Source of the DNA: a virus
Direction: 5' to 3' (one strand)
DNA length: 49,856 nt
IMG/VR virus record: IMGVR_UViG_3300024273_001733
Location: 1-49,856 of that record
The position numbers were made by a program, and so were the translations under genes. Position 1 is the first letter of the stretch. Each line of letters opens with the position of its first letter. The notes under the pieces were generated by a model that saw nothing but the letters and a program-made list of their open reading frames with translations, did no database searches and was not told the DNA's origin. This document shows positions 5,449-12,066 of this stretch, in pieces.

Positions 5449-5481
5449 TTTTTTACAATTATTTTTAAAAAGTTTTGGATA

Positions 5482-6111
5482 TTATAGATTCTTTGGATTG
5501 TTAGTGTCGATCGTGCCTGCAACCGGTACGCTATTATCAAAATGCATTAGTGTGAAAAACGTGTCTTGGTCCATGAATGGAACATCTTCTACCTTTTTCA
5601 TAACACACCATAAAGTATTACCAAGATCCCATAAATGGTCATCAAGCTCTAATATTACATAGCCATAATTTTCAAACGCATTAAAGAACTCTCTGTTTGT
5701 AAAATACCTGCCATGTCCTGGCCAGCTTCCAACCTCAGGCAGTTCATGTATCATAATACCTCCAACTTCTAGCCAGGAGTTTAAGTTCATCCATGCATTA
5801 AATTGACCTTCCTCGAATTCAACATGCTCGGTAGTACCTATGTTTGTAATTACATTACATTTGAATAGTGTTGGATCGTATATTGACAAATCAGTTACTA
5901 CGATGTCATCACCCTTTAAATCTAAAGTATGGTACTCCTTAAAATAGTTTTGTAGTATATTTTTAATTCTATACTTTTCAATGTATTGGCCGTTTATAAG
6001 ATCATTAAATGCATTTTGGTCTCCAAGTTCAAGTAGAACTGACACCTTAGGGTCCACATAATTATTAGTGGCTAGCATTACCTTTCGTAGTGTTCTTGTT
6101 ATAAATCCCAT
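5482..6111 (-). CDS. SAM-dependent methyltransferase-like protein
   Basis: A 209-residue protein with a Rossmann methyltransferase pattern. LDLKGDDIVVTDLSIYD resembles strands 1-2 with the acidic residue that binds the SAM ribose, CNVITNIGTTEHVE resembles motif IV, and WLEVGGIMIHELPE resembles the post-motif strand common in class I methyltransferases. The N-terminal SVLLELGDQNAF is a weak version of the glycine-rich loop, with only one Gly, so SAM binding is not assured. It is the last gene of the early repair/nucleotide operon that starts at 10505. The substrate, whether DNA, sugar or protein, cannot be told. Confidence 0.6.
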   Translation of the reverse strand: MGFITRTLRKVMLATNNYVDPKVSVLLELGDQNAFNDLINGQYIEKYRIKNILQNYFKEYHTLDLKGDDIVVTDLSIYDPTLFKCNVITNIGTTEHVEFEEGQFNAWMNLNSWLEVGGIMIHELPEVGSWPGHGRYFTNREFFNAFENYGYVILELDDHLWDLGNTLWCVMKKVEDVPFMDQDTFFTLMHFDNSVPVAGTIDTNNPKNL

Positions 6112-6117
6112 ATATTA

Positions 6118-6642
6118 TTAAAAATTATTAACGTCCTCCAATAGTGCTATCATTGTTGAAACCTCTACAGGCTTAAAATCCCACAAATCACATGCACAAT
6201 TAAGTACCTTGGTTTTGTGGTTTGTTTTGTAATCTTTACTGGGATATCCGATAATAGAATAGGATCCTTTTGATTTTCCTGGCCATTCCATTAAGGGCCA
6301 ATACGATAGGACTGAATTGACCCCTGGATGTTCCTCTATTGCATTATATAAATAATCAATTGATACAATACTTTTTATCTCAGCAACATCACGGGCAGCC
6401 TTGTCATACTCTCCGCTTATAATTACAATGTCTCCATTTAGATTTCTTGCAACTACTTCCAATGTTTCAGGATCCCATGCAAAGTTTCCAAGCACATATA
6501 CAATGTCCTCCTCGGAAACTACAGAATTCCATGCTTCCACCAATTGGTGGTTCATGTCATCTACATCTACAAATGGTCTTTTATAATTTCTTATAGCTCC
6601 TTTTCTCCCAAACTGCTGGTTTGATGTTACAAATACTTTCAT
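6118..6642 (-). CDS. Catalytically dead calcineurin-like phosphoesterase homologue
   Basis: A 174-residue protein with the layout of small phage and bacterial metallophosphoesterases: MKVFVTSNQQFGR, then RPFVDVDDMNHQLVEAWN, then DIVYVLGNFAW, then GDIVIISGEYDKAARD. In active members these read SDxHFGH, GDF and GNHD. Here the metal ligands are replaced: D to N and H to Q in the first block, D to N in the second, N-H to E-Y in the third, and no clear GHxH block remains. The fold should be kept but metal catalysis should be lost. It sits between a PD-(D/E)XK nuclease and the methyltransferase-like gene, with gaps of 0 and 6 bases. It may have become a binding or inhibitor protein. Confidence 0.7.
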   Translation of the reverse strand: MKVFVTSNQQFGRKGAIRNYKRPFVDVDDMNHQLVEAWNSVVSEEDIVYVLGNFAWDPETLEVVARNLNGDIVIISGEYDKAARDVAEIKSIVSIDYLYNAIEEHPGVNSVLSYWPLMEWPGKSKGSYSIIGYPSKDYKTNHKTKVLNCACDLWDFKPVEVSTMIALLEDVNNF

Positions 6643-7179
6643 TTATACAATTGCAAATTTTACGTTAAAGTTATCCCATAGATTTTCTAGGAATCGTTGT
6701 TCGTTTACAGCAGTAGAACCATTTAAGATTTTACCATCAGGCGATGTGTCAATAAACATATACATCACAAAGTCATATGCTGTTGAATAAATAATCGATT
6801 GTCCAAATCCTTCACGAAGTCCAGATCCTCTATCACCTTTTTTAAATTCAATCGCAATCGTAACTCCTTCGCTCTCAACAGTCATATCGGGTCTGTTTGC
6901 AGTTCCCATGAATTGAATGTTCTTTACTGTAGTTTTTACGTTACCTTCCCATTTAATCATTGTTCTCGCCTTTTCCTTTGCGAGCCCTCTACTAAAGCCT
7001 CTTTTTTCAACAATGTATTCGGTTAATTGGTCAAGAAGGTGAGGATAGATAAATTGCTTTATCTTATCCTCACTCTGAGACTTGTAATCAATTGTTTCAA
7101 AAACATCGCGAGTAGTGATTCCATCTTGAATCGCTTCTAGTAGATCTAATCTTTTTTTAGATTTACTTGCTAGTTTCAT
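6643..7179 (-). CDS. PD-(D/E)XK nuclease-like protein
   Basis: A 178-residue protein with a restriction-endonuclease-like core: NRPDMTVESEGVTIAIEFKKGDRG supplies the D...E-x-K triad (Asp in RPDM, Glu-Phe-Lys in IEFKK), and GFGQSIIYSTAYDFVMYMFID fits the following Q-x3-Y helix and strand. The N-terminal 60 residues are helical and basic, including DQLTEYIVEKRGFSRGLAKEKA. Family members cut DNA or serve in repair and restriction; this one could degrade host DNA or process branched DNA. Its stop is directly followed by the start of the dead phosphoesterase gene. The fold assignment is fairly sure, the function open. Confidence 0.72.
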   Translation of the reverse strand: MKLASKSKKRLDLLEAIQDGITTRDVFETIDYKSQSEDKIKQFIYPHLLDQLTEYIVEKRGFSRGLAKEKARTMIKWEGNVKTTVKNIQFMGTANRPDMTVESEGVTIAIEFKKGDRGSGLREGFGQSIIYSTAYDFVMYMFIDTSPDGKILNGSTAVNEQRFLENLWDNFNVKFAIV

Positions 7180-7192
7180 AAGTATGTGTGTT

Positions 7193-7705
7193 TTATGCTT
7201 GTTCTACTTCAACAGTAGGTTTTGATGCTTTTTCGATTTCAAGATCCAATTCAGCAAGAGCAACATGTTTTCCCTGAATTGTTTTGTTATCATCCGCAAC
7301 TTGGTTTAATGCATTGGTGATTTGTGCACCTACATTTGTCAATAATCTTGTGAATCTGCGAGCTGCTTCAATTCCAGTTCCATTAATGCTAGTTAAAACA
7401 GTGTACAATGTATTTAATTGCATGTTGTTTAATACCACATCAGTACTTTTCTCTTTAGAGTTTGCATTGATTCTTTTCTGATCGTTTAAAGTATCATAAA
7501 GATTAATTAAGAATGCAGCATTTTTGATGTTCCACCCATAACTCTTGTCAATTTGAGCAAGAATTGCAGTTAAATTACTTGCATTTTCTAATGCAACAGT
7601 GTACTCTCTTGTTGCCAATTCAGTTTGTAAGTCATTTACTTCAACCTCTAATTGGGCGCGCAAGTCTTTTAATTCGCTAATTGATTTTGTTTTTGTTTTT
7701 TCCAT
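7193..7705 (-). CDS. Coiled-coil hypothetical protein
   Basis: A 170-residue protein I cannot place. Residues 5-40 (ISELKDLRAQLEVEVNDLQTE) and about 140-162 (HVALAELDLEIEKASK) form heptad-like coiled coils that flank a central helical domain with an NxxxLNTLYTVLTSIN segment. There are no Cys clusters, membrane segments or enzymatic motifs. It lies in the early operon between the guanylate kinase and PD-(D/E)XK nuclease genes, with spacings of 18 and 13 bases. Confidence 0.6.
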   Translation of the reverse strand: MEKTKTKSISELKDLRAQLEVEVNDLQTELATREYTVALENASNLTAILAQIDKSYGWNIKNAAFLINLYDTLNDQKRINANSKEKSTDVVLNNMQLNTLYTVLTSINGTGIEAARRFTRLLTNVGAQITNALNQVADDNKTIQGKHVALAELDLEIEKASKPTVEVEQA

Positions 7706-7723
7706 TTCAGTTTTTATTTATTA

Positions 7724-8203
7724 TTAAAATTTTTCATTATTTATTATACAATCATAGTTAGAAAAGTTTCCAAATTGTTCATTATCTGCCTGAATTCTTC
7801 GTTCGATTGTGTCATCTTTATCGTTACGTTGATATAATCTTGACCTTCTGGTTTCCTCAGGAATGTCTAGGTAGATTATAAATAATCTGTCACGGTATAC
7901 ATCATCCAATAAATTTACTGCCCCAGCGTTTAGTATCATTACATCACATCGTTCAAATTCATTTACGGTTAATCCATATCGCCAATCATTGAATGCTTGC
8001 CACTCTACAAATTTACCAGTGTCAATGTTATGTTGAAATTCCTCTTGAGTTAGGAAGTAATAATCTTCACCATCAACCTCTCCGGGTCGAGGTGGTCTTG
8101 TAGTACATGAGACTCCATATTTAAAGCCTCTGTTCATAAATCTTTTTCTTAAATAATCCTTTCCGGATGTTGCAGCACCTACTAATGCGATTTTGCCTGT
8201 CAT
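7724..8203 (-). CDS. gmk: Guanylate kinase-like nucleotide kinase
   Basis: A 159-residue (d)GMP kinase-like enzyme, phosphorylating GMP or dGMP with ATP for phage nucleotide supply. The P-loop GAATSGKD is at residues 9-16, and the GMP-binding block SCTTRPPRPGEVDGEDYYFLTQEEF follows near 32-57, nearly identical in pattern to cellular guanylate kinases. The lid region has RSRLYQRNDKDDTIERR. It is about 40 residues shorter than E. coli Gmk. The usual Ser/Thr after the P-loop Lys is Asp, which is odd and may affect Mg-ATP binding. T4 uses an unrelated dNMP kinase (gp1), so this may be a functional substitute. The neighbour downstream on the map is a sugar epimerase gene. Confidence 0.85.
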   Translation of the reverse strand: MTGKIALVGAATSGKDYLRKRFMNRGFKYGVSCTTRPPRPGEVDGEDYYFLTQEEFQHNIDTGKFVEWQAFNDWRYGLTVNEFERCDVMILNAGAVNLLDDVYRDRLFIIYLDIPEETRRSRLYQRNDKDDTIERRIQADNEQFGNFSNYDCIINNEKF

Positions 8204-8207
8204 TTAT

Positions 8208-9062
8208 TTAATTTTTACGTGAGTTAATCCAATCTTCTAAATTATATTGAGGTTTCCAATTAAGTTTCACCTCAGTATCTGATGGAAACTCTTCACTGGT
8301 AAATCTTTCACCTCTTCTCTCAGGAATTAATTCCCATTCACCAAACATGTTAGCAACATCTATAATTGTAACATTTATACCAGATCTTAGGTGCCATTCA
8401 CTATTGTCATTTTTTTGTGAAGCTTTAATAAGTCCACTTACAATATCTTTTACATGTGTGAAATCACGCATCTGAGTTCCTGGAGAAACTACAGTACATT
8501 TCTTACCCTCTAAATATTGTCTTTCAAATATCCCAACGACTGTTGCATAATCACCTGTTGTAATTTGGCCTGGACCGTATACATTAAAGAAGTAACAAAT
8601 TTCATACTGAAGGTTATACCAATCTCCATAATTTTTGATTAGTTCTACCATTTTAGACTTCATCCAAGAATATGGACTTAAGTTCTCATCCTTCCCACCA
8701 TTTCCAAATTTACTTGAACTTGCTGAATAAATAAGTTTTGCATTCCATTTTCGGCAAAGTTCTAAAATAACTGGAGTGCCTGCTAGAATTGATTTTTGTA
8801 CAATGTTAATATCATTGAATGATTGTACTATTCTTGAATATTCTCCAAAGTGGTAAACTATGTCAAATGTTTCATTTTTGAAAATGCGGTCAGCTTCCCA
8901 TGTATTTCCTTCATGGTAAGTAACTCCATCTTGATGGTTTTCCTTCTTGCCTGTAAAATAATTATCTAATGATGTGATTTGATATGTTGGATTTTCAAGC
9001 CTCAGTTGCTTGATTAAATTATGTCCAACGAAGCCAGCGCCTCCTGTAACTAATACTTTCAT
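8208..9062 (-). CDS. NAD-dependent epimerase/dehydratase (extended SDR)
   Basis: A 284-residue nucleotide-sugar epimerase or dehydratase. It starts with the NAD-binding GGAGFVGH (residues 7-14), has YHFGEYSR in place of the usual YHLAA segment, LIYSASSSKFG for the Ser of the active site, and PYSWMKSKM giving the YxxxK catalytic pair. Further on are YFFNVYGPGQ and the FTHVKDIVSGL segment typical of GalE/RmlB relatives. The likely substrate is a UDP- or dTDP-sugar. In a phage this could feed DNA glycosylation or mimic host surface-sugar synthesis. It is cotranscribed with the kinase gene at 7724-8203, 4 bases apart. The exact reaction is not determinable. Confidence 0.88.
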   Translation of the reverse strand: MKVLVTGGAGFVGHNLIKQLRLENPTYQITSLDNYFTGKKENHQDGVTYHEGNTWEADRIFKNETFDIVYHFGEYSRIVQSFNDINIVQKSILAGTPVILELCRKWNAKLIYSASSSKFGNGGKDENLSPYSWMKSKMVELIKNYGDWYNLQYEICYFFNVYGPGQITTGDYATVVGIFERQYLEGKKCTVVSPGTQMRDFTHVKDIVSGLIKASQKNDNSEWHLRSGINVTIIDVANMFGEWELIPERRGERFTSEEFPSDTEVKLNWKPQYNLEDWINSRKN

Positions 9063-9092
9063 CTGTTGTGTTTTATAATCTATTTATTATGA

Positions 9093-9287
9093 TTATTTAT
9101 CGTCATTATTTGATAACGTTCTATGTATTAGGGCAATTACATATATTGGCCATAATAATATAAGGATGATTGTTTCAATAAAATTAAGACGGCGACTCTC
9201 ATCCATTCCTGATCTTATTAAAGATTCGGTTCCTAATGTTACTATGAATGAATATATAAATCCGATGATAATATAAATTTGAATCAT
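9093..9287 (-). CDS. Small membrane protein (64 aa)
   Basis: A 64-residue protein with two predicted membrane segments (IYIIIGFIYSFIVTLG and TIILILLWPIYVIALI) joined by a charged loop (RSGMDESRRLNF), ending in a polar tail. No family is recognised. It lies in the early operon between the DenV-like glycosylase and the epimerase genes. It may modify the host inner membrane, for example in superinfection exclusion, but nothing shows this directly. Confidence 0.6.
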   Translation of the reverse strand: MIQIYIIIGFIYSFIVTLGTESLIRSGMDESRRLNFIETIILILLWPIYVIALIHRTLSNNDDK

Positions 9288-9294
9288 ATTATTT

Positions 9295-9666
9295 TTATTT
9301 AGTTATTAAGTCGAATCCCTTTTCGTTGATTCTTTCTATAAGTAATTGACGATCTCTTGTGGTCTCATCATAATTATTCATTAGTTCCTGTGGAACTCCT
9401 TCCCATGCATCTGTCCAATCACTTACGTTAAACCCACGATATAGTGCTTCCCATCGTAGATTGTTATACCTTTCCAATAAATATTCAAGCTTGTCATAAA
9501 AGAATTTAACATGGCCAGTTCCTAAAGTAAACTCAGTAGGCTGCCCTGTCATATTATATCTTCCACTCTTAATAACATTTGGAATTCTTTTGATTTCTCT
9601 AAGTTCTGCCAATAATAATTTATCTGGAAGTTCTTGTGCCAATATTCCTGTGTTAATTCTTGTCAT
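9295..9666 (-). CDS. denV: Pyrimidine-dimer DNA glycosylase (endonuclease V)
   Basis: A 123-residue homologue of T4 DenV, which cuts the glycosyl bond at UV-induced pyrimidine dimers and nicks the abasic site. The start at 9664-9666 gives MTRIN, so that after Met removal Thr2 is the N-terminal nucleophile as in T4; the longer reading would block it. The catalytic Glu (T4 Glu23) is Glu24 in AELREIKR, and LGTGHVKFFYDKLEYL matches the T4 LGAGHVTFFYDKLEFL helix almost exactly. Compared with T4 (138 residues) the aromatic C-terminal tail that helps bind the dimer (WYKYYGKAIYA) is missing. The start overlaps the end of the phosphatase gene region by spacing of only 1 base, so coupling is likely. 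Confidence 0.93.
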   Translation of the reverse strand: MTRINTGILAQELPDKLLLAELREIKRIPNVIKSGRYNMTGQPTEFTLGTGHVKFFYDKLEYLLERYNNLRWEALYRGFNVSDWTDAWEGVPQELMNNYDETTRDRQLLIERINEKGFDLITK

Positions 9667-9667
9667 A

Positions 9668-10117
9668 TTAAAATGGACCCTCAGCAACCTGAAAACAAGT
9701 TACGCCATTAGCTCTCCACATTTTAACTACTTTGTCTCGATCATCAAAAACGCACATAACATCATGTCCATCTTGAATCAAATCATCTAACCAAAGTTTC
9801 TTTAGTTTGTCATCTGGAGTAAAACTTCCATTTCTGCGCATCTTTAAAAAATCTGGTTTAATTCCATGTTGATCTAACCAGATCTTTGTAGCATCACGGC
9901 TTATATCATCTCTACCGCTAAATATTCCAACAATAAATCCAGATGCTTTAAGAGCTTTAAAGCTCTCAATTACTGGTGTGTTTGGAAGGTCCATTGGAAT
10001 GTTTAATGGATCAAAGAATGTTTTCCAATTCATTTTACCATCTGATTTTGTTGCCTTTGCTCGTCTTTCATCAATTAATGCAAGAGTTCCGTCAAGATCG
10101 AAGATTACTGTTTTCAT
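9668..10117 (-). CDS. Polynucleotide 3'-phosphatase (HAD), kinase-less PseT-like
   Basis: A 149-residue HAD phosphatase matching the C-terminal half of T4 polynucleotide kinase (PseT). The HAD nucleophile motif is FDLDGTL (Asp7 and Asp9), followed by IFSGRDD (motif II region) and VFDDRDKVVKMWRANGVTCFQVAEGPF, which parallels T4 [26 protein letters not shown]. The 5'-kinase domain is absent here. It should remove 3'-phosphates from DNA or RNA ends, for repair of nicked tRNAs or DNA; a DenV-like glycosylase is encoded next to it. The stop lies one base before the DenV start codon. Confidence 0.85.
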   Translation of the reverse strand: MKTVIFDLDGTLALIDERRAKATKSDGKMNWKTFFDPLNIPMDLPNTPVIESFKALKASGFIVGIFSGRDDISRDATKIWLDQHGIKPDFLKMRRNGSFTPDDKLKKLWLDDLIQDGHDVMCVFDDRDKVVKMWRANGVTCFQVAEGPF

Positions 10118-10119
10118 TT

Positions 10120-10338
10120 TTATTTGTTTGAAGATGATGATGTTGTTTTAAATAAAATTCTGAATAGGATATTAAGACCTAGTGCTTGCCAAAATCCAAT
10201 TGGGTGGATGCCATCAACTACGTCGACTAAACAACCATTCCATAACCACATTACTGGCAATGCTAAAAATGCTGCGAAGAATAATACTAATGCTAATCCT
10301 CCTGCAAATAATCCAAGTCCTCTATTAAAATTTTCCAT
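10120..10338 (-). CDS. Small membrane protein (72 aa)
   Basis: A 72-residue protein with two hydrophobic segments (FAGGLALVLFFAAFLALPVMW and FWQALGLNILFRILF) separated by a loop (NGCLVDVVDGIHPIG) and ending in a Ser-rich tail. Phages and bacteria commonly encode small proteins of this W-N-G...I-x-F-W-Q-A type, without known function. It is the second gene of the early operon, 2 bases before the phosphatase gene. The role is unknown. Confidence 0.65.
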   Translation of the reverse strand: MENFNRGLGLFAGGLALVLFFAAFLALPVMWLWNGCLVDVVDGIHPIGFWQALGLNILFRILFKTTSSSSNK

Positions 10339-10345
10339 ACTGTTT

Positions 10346-10480
10346 TTATTGTGTTATTACTAAATAATTAACCATTTCGGTTTGTTTGATTTGCCCTGTT
10401 TTTACTAATTCATTGACCATATCAACACCATTAATTTGTGCCATCAGGTTCAGCGTTTGTTCCATGTAAATTAATTTCAT
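10346..10480 (-). CDS. Very small protein with SHOCT-like motif (44 aa)
   Basis: ATG at 10478-10480 to TAA at 10346-10348, 44 residues. It is the first gene after the promoter at 10505-10537 (24-base leader) and ends 7 bases before the next gene, the best evidence that it is real. The middle reads MVNELVKTGQIKQTEMVNYL, a short helix-turn-helix pattern (L...G.I...E...YL) like SHOCT oligomerisation motifs. Related segments occur twice in the protein encoded at 11148-11480. Function unknown. Confidence 0.55.
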   Translation of the reverse strand: MKLIYMEQTLNLMAQINGVDMVNELVKTGQIKQTEMVNYLVITQ

Positions 10481-10504
10481 TTTGTTTATGTTTTAATTAT
10501 AGTA

Positions 10505-10537
10505 TAAATATAACTATTTCCGGTGACATAAAAAAAC
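10505..10537 (-). promoter_or_regulatory. Early/middle-type phage promoter (copy E)
   Basis: ATAGTTATATTTATAC is fully conserved with the standard spacing; the upstream box is GTTTTTTTATG rather than GTTTTCACGG. It drives the eleven-gene early operon ending at 5482. It lies just beyond the stop of the nuclease gene at 10541. Confidence 0.7.
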
Positions 10538-10540
10538 TTT

Positions 10541-11158
10541 TTAATACTTTTTTAACAAATATTTTTCAAAGTTTTCGTTAACTGATTCATTTGGAAAATA
10601 ATAGGACTTAAATAATTTTCCATTTAATGAAATTATTTTAACAAAGCCAGATGGAATCATTGCTCCTGTTGATAATCTAGATGATTGTGAGAAATCAACG
10701 TAGATTTTAATAGTTACTTTGTTATTTATTGCAAGTTCCTTCTCGTATGCTTCAAGGTACTTCCAGGGTCCACGATTAAGGTCCTCGTGTTGAAGTGCAC
10801 AATTAACATAAGAAAATGACATTTTTAACTTATCGTAATCACAGTTAAACGCTGCAGCAGGTGCCATATGTCCCTTGTCCCATTCATTCTTATAATAATC
10901 TTTATCATCTGAAGTATGAATGTTATCACTTGTATAAAAATTCATACCTGATCTACCATAGTATTTGCCTGAATTTTTATTACATGGAATAGTATACTCA
11001 ATCTCCAAAGGTTGTTCAAAATCCTGAGAGTATCTGATATGATAACTTTCGGTTTTGATTTCAACGTTTGGTAGATTGCCGTTGAGCGATAAAAATAGGA
11101 ATGTAAACAATAATGCTGACATTCCTATTAAGATATTTTTTATCACTTTATTTCTCAC
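10541..11158 (-). CDS. Membrane-anchored DNA/RNA non-specific endonuclease
   Basis: A 205-residue beta-beta-alpha-metal nuclease of the NucA/EndA (DNA/RNA non-specific endonuclease) family. The catalytic motif is WDKGHMAPAAAF, with His as general base, followed by NRGPWKYLEAYEKEL, in which the Asn holds the metal and the LE helix is conserved. Residues 7-27 (IKNILIGMSALLFTFLFLSLN) form a signal anchor or signal peptide, so the enzyme should act outside the cytoplasm or be tethered to the membrane. It might destroy incoming DNA in superinfection or degrade released nucleic acid. Its start overlaps the end of 11148-11480 by 11 bases. A late promoter is upstream of that gene (11500-11510). Confidence 0.85.
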   Translation of the reverse strand: MRNKVIKNILIGMSALLFTFLFLSLNGNLPNVEIKTESYHIRYSQDFEQPLEIEYTIPCNKNSGKYYGRSGMNFYTSDNIHTSDDKDYYKNEWDKGHMAPAAAFNCDYDKLKMSFSYVNCALQHEDLNRGPWKYLEAYEKELAINNKVTIKIYVDFSQSSRLSTGAMIPSGFVKIISLNGKLFKSYYFPNESVNENFEKYLLKKY

Positions 11159-11480
11159 CGTGATTCTTATTTAAATCAGTAGAGCAAGTTATAGTCCAAC
11201 TTGGAGTTCCGGTTTGATTAGGGTCCCATGTCCAATCATGATAATTCGGTGGATATGTTAGTGGCATAACTGGGAATTTTTGATTTGGAGTGTCAAATGG
11301 AAAAGATGGAGTTTCATAATCTCGTAGAAGAGTAATAGCATCGACATGATTAATTTGCCCATCTTCTAGAAGAAGTTCAATAATATTTGTTTTATTGCTT
11401 CTATTGTTTAATAGAGAATCGGCTAAAGGAATTGTGATGTGTCCTTCACTAAGAAGTCTTTCAATAATGCTATTTTTCAT
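11148..11480 (-). CDS. Hypothetical protein with two SHOCT-like motifs (110 aa)
   Basis: A 110-residue protein. Its N-terminal half has two copies of a short helical motif: IIERLLSEGHITIPLADSLL and IIELLLEDGQINHVDAITLL, spaced about 32 residues apart. The pattern L..G.I...A..LL recalls SHOCT-type oligomerisation helices. The C-terminal half is Pro/Trp/Thr-rich (PPNYHDWTWDPNQTGTPSW), perhaps extended. It is cotranscribed with the membrane-anchored nuclease gene, overlapping it by 11 bases, so it could be its partner or inhibitor. This is inference from position only. Confidence 0.6.
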   Translation of the reverse strand: MKNSIIERLLSEGHITIPLADSLLNNRSNKTNIIELLLEDGQINHVDAITLLRDYETPSFPFDTPNQKFPVMPLTYPPNYHDWTWDPNQTGTPSWTITCSTDLNKNHGEK

Positions 11481-11499
11481 ATTCTTTAAATTTGTTTAT

Positions 11500-11510
11500 A
11501 ATTATATATG
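11500..11510 (-). promoter_or_regulatory. Late promoter variant CATATATAATT
   Basis: CATATATAATT on the minus strand, 20 bases upstream of the 11148-11480 start; the first base differs from the GATATATAAT consensus. It follows the terminator at 11531-11557. Confidence 0.55.
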
Positions 11511-11530
11511 ATGTTCCGTACTTTGTTTCA

Positions 11531-11557
11531 TAAAAAAACCCAGATTGCTCTGGGTTT
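11531..11557 (-). terminator. Rho-independent terminator
   Basis: AAACCCAG/CTGGGTTT-type stem followed by TTTTTTT on the minus strand, after the stop of 11577-11951. Confidence 0.85.
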
Positions 11558-11576
11558 GTTCTCTGATTTCGTTTGT

Positions 11577-11951
11577 TTATTTTTCTTTGTTAATGTAATT
11601 TTCTACAGCAACCTGTAGTTCCGTAGTTTGGTATTGTAGTTTTTCAATAGCATGGTGACTTAAGTCGGTGAATGCTACTAAATCATTTATTCTCGCGTCA
11701 AGTCTTGCCTCTGTCCTGTCGCCCTTTGAATCGATTATTTTCACCAATTCATTTACCTCAGACTGAATCGTAGAATTTAATCGATCTAATTCTTCATAAT
11801 AATCTCTGTGAAGGTTGGATATTTCATTTCCCCTGATCACGATTATTTCTGCTAATTTGTTAACTTCTTTTCTTGTTTTAAACATAACAATTACGGCCAA
11901 TGGAAGGGCCACAGTTACCACACCTAAAATGAATGCTAAAATTTGTTCCAT
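11577..11951 (-). CDS. Membrane-anchored coiled-coil protein (124 aa)
   Basis: A 124-residue protein with one N-terminal membrane segment (ILAFILGVVTVALPLAVIVMF, about residues 4-24) and a long helical, heptad-patterned remainder (NEISNLHRDYYEELDRLNST and later IEKLQYQTTELQVAVENYI). No enzyme motif is seen. It forms a single-gene late unit between the terminators at 11531-11557 and 12023-12049, with a late box at 11992-12003. A lysis (spanin-like) or membrane-scaffold role is conceivable but not shown. Confidence 0.6.
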   Translation of the reverse strand: MEQILAFILGVVTVALPLAVIVMFKTRKEVNKLAEIIVIRGNEISNLHRDYYEELDRLNSTIQSEVNELVKIIDSKGDRTEARLDARINDLVAFTDLSHHAIEKLQYQTTELQVAVENYINKEK

Positions 11952-11991
11952 ATTTATTAATTTTTTTTTAGTCTGAATATCAGAGAACTAT

Positions 11992-12003
11992 AATTTATAT
12001 ATG
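11992..12003 (-). promoter_or_regulatory. Late promoter variant CATATATAAATT
   Basis: CATATATAAATT on the minus strand contains TATAAAT, the closest match in this window to the T4 late box. It is 41 bases before the 11577-11951 start codon. Confidence 0.55.
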
Positions 12004-12022
12004 AAATGTTAGATTTGTTTCA

Positions 12023-12049
12023 TAAAAAAACCCAGACAATGCTGGGTTT
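12023..12049 (-). terminator. Rho-independent terminator after the tape measure gene
   Basis: AAACCCAG, a 6-base loop and CTGGGTTT, followed by TTTT on the minus strand, just after the stop of 12067-14772. Confidence 0.85.
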
Positions 12050-12066
12050 AAATCTTCATATGTATA

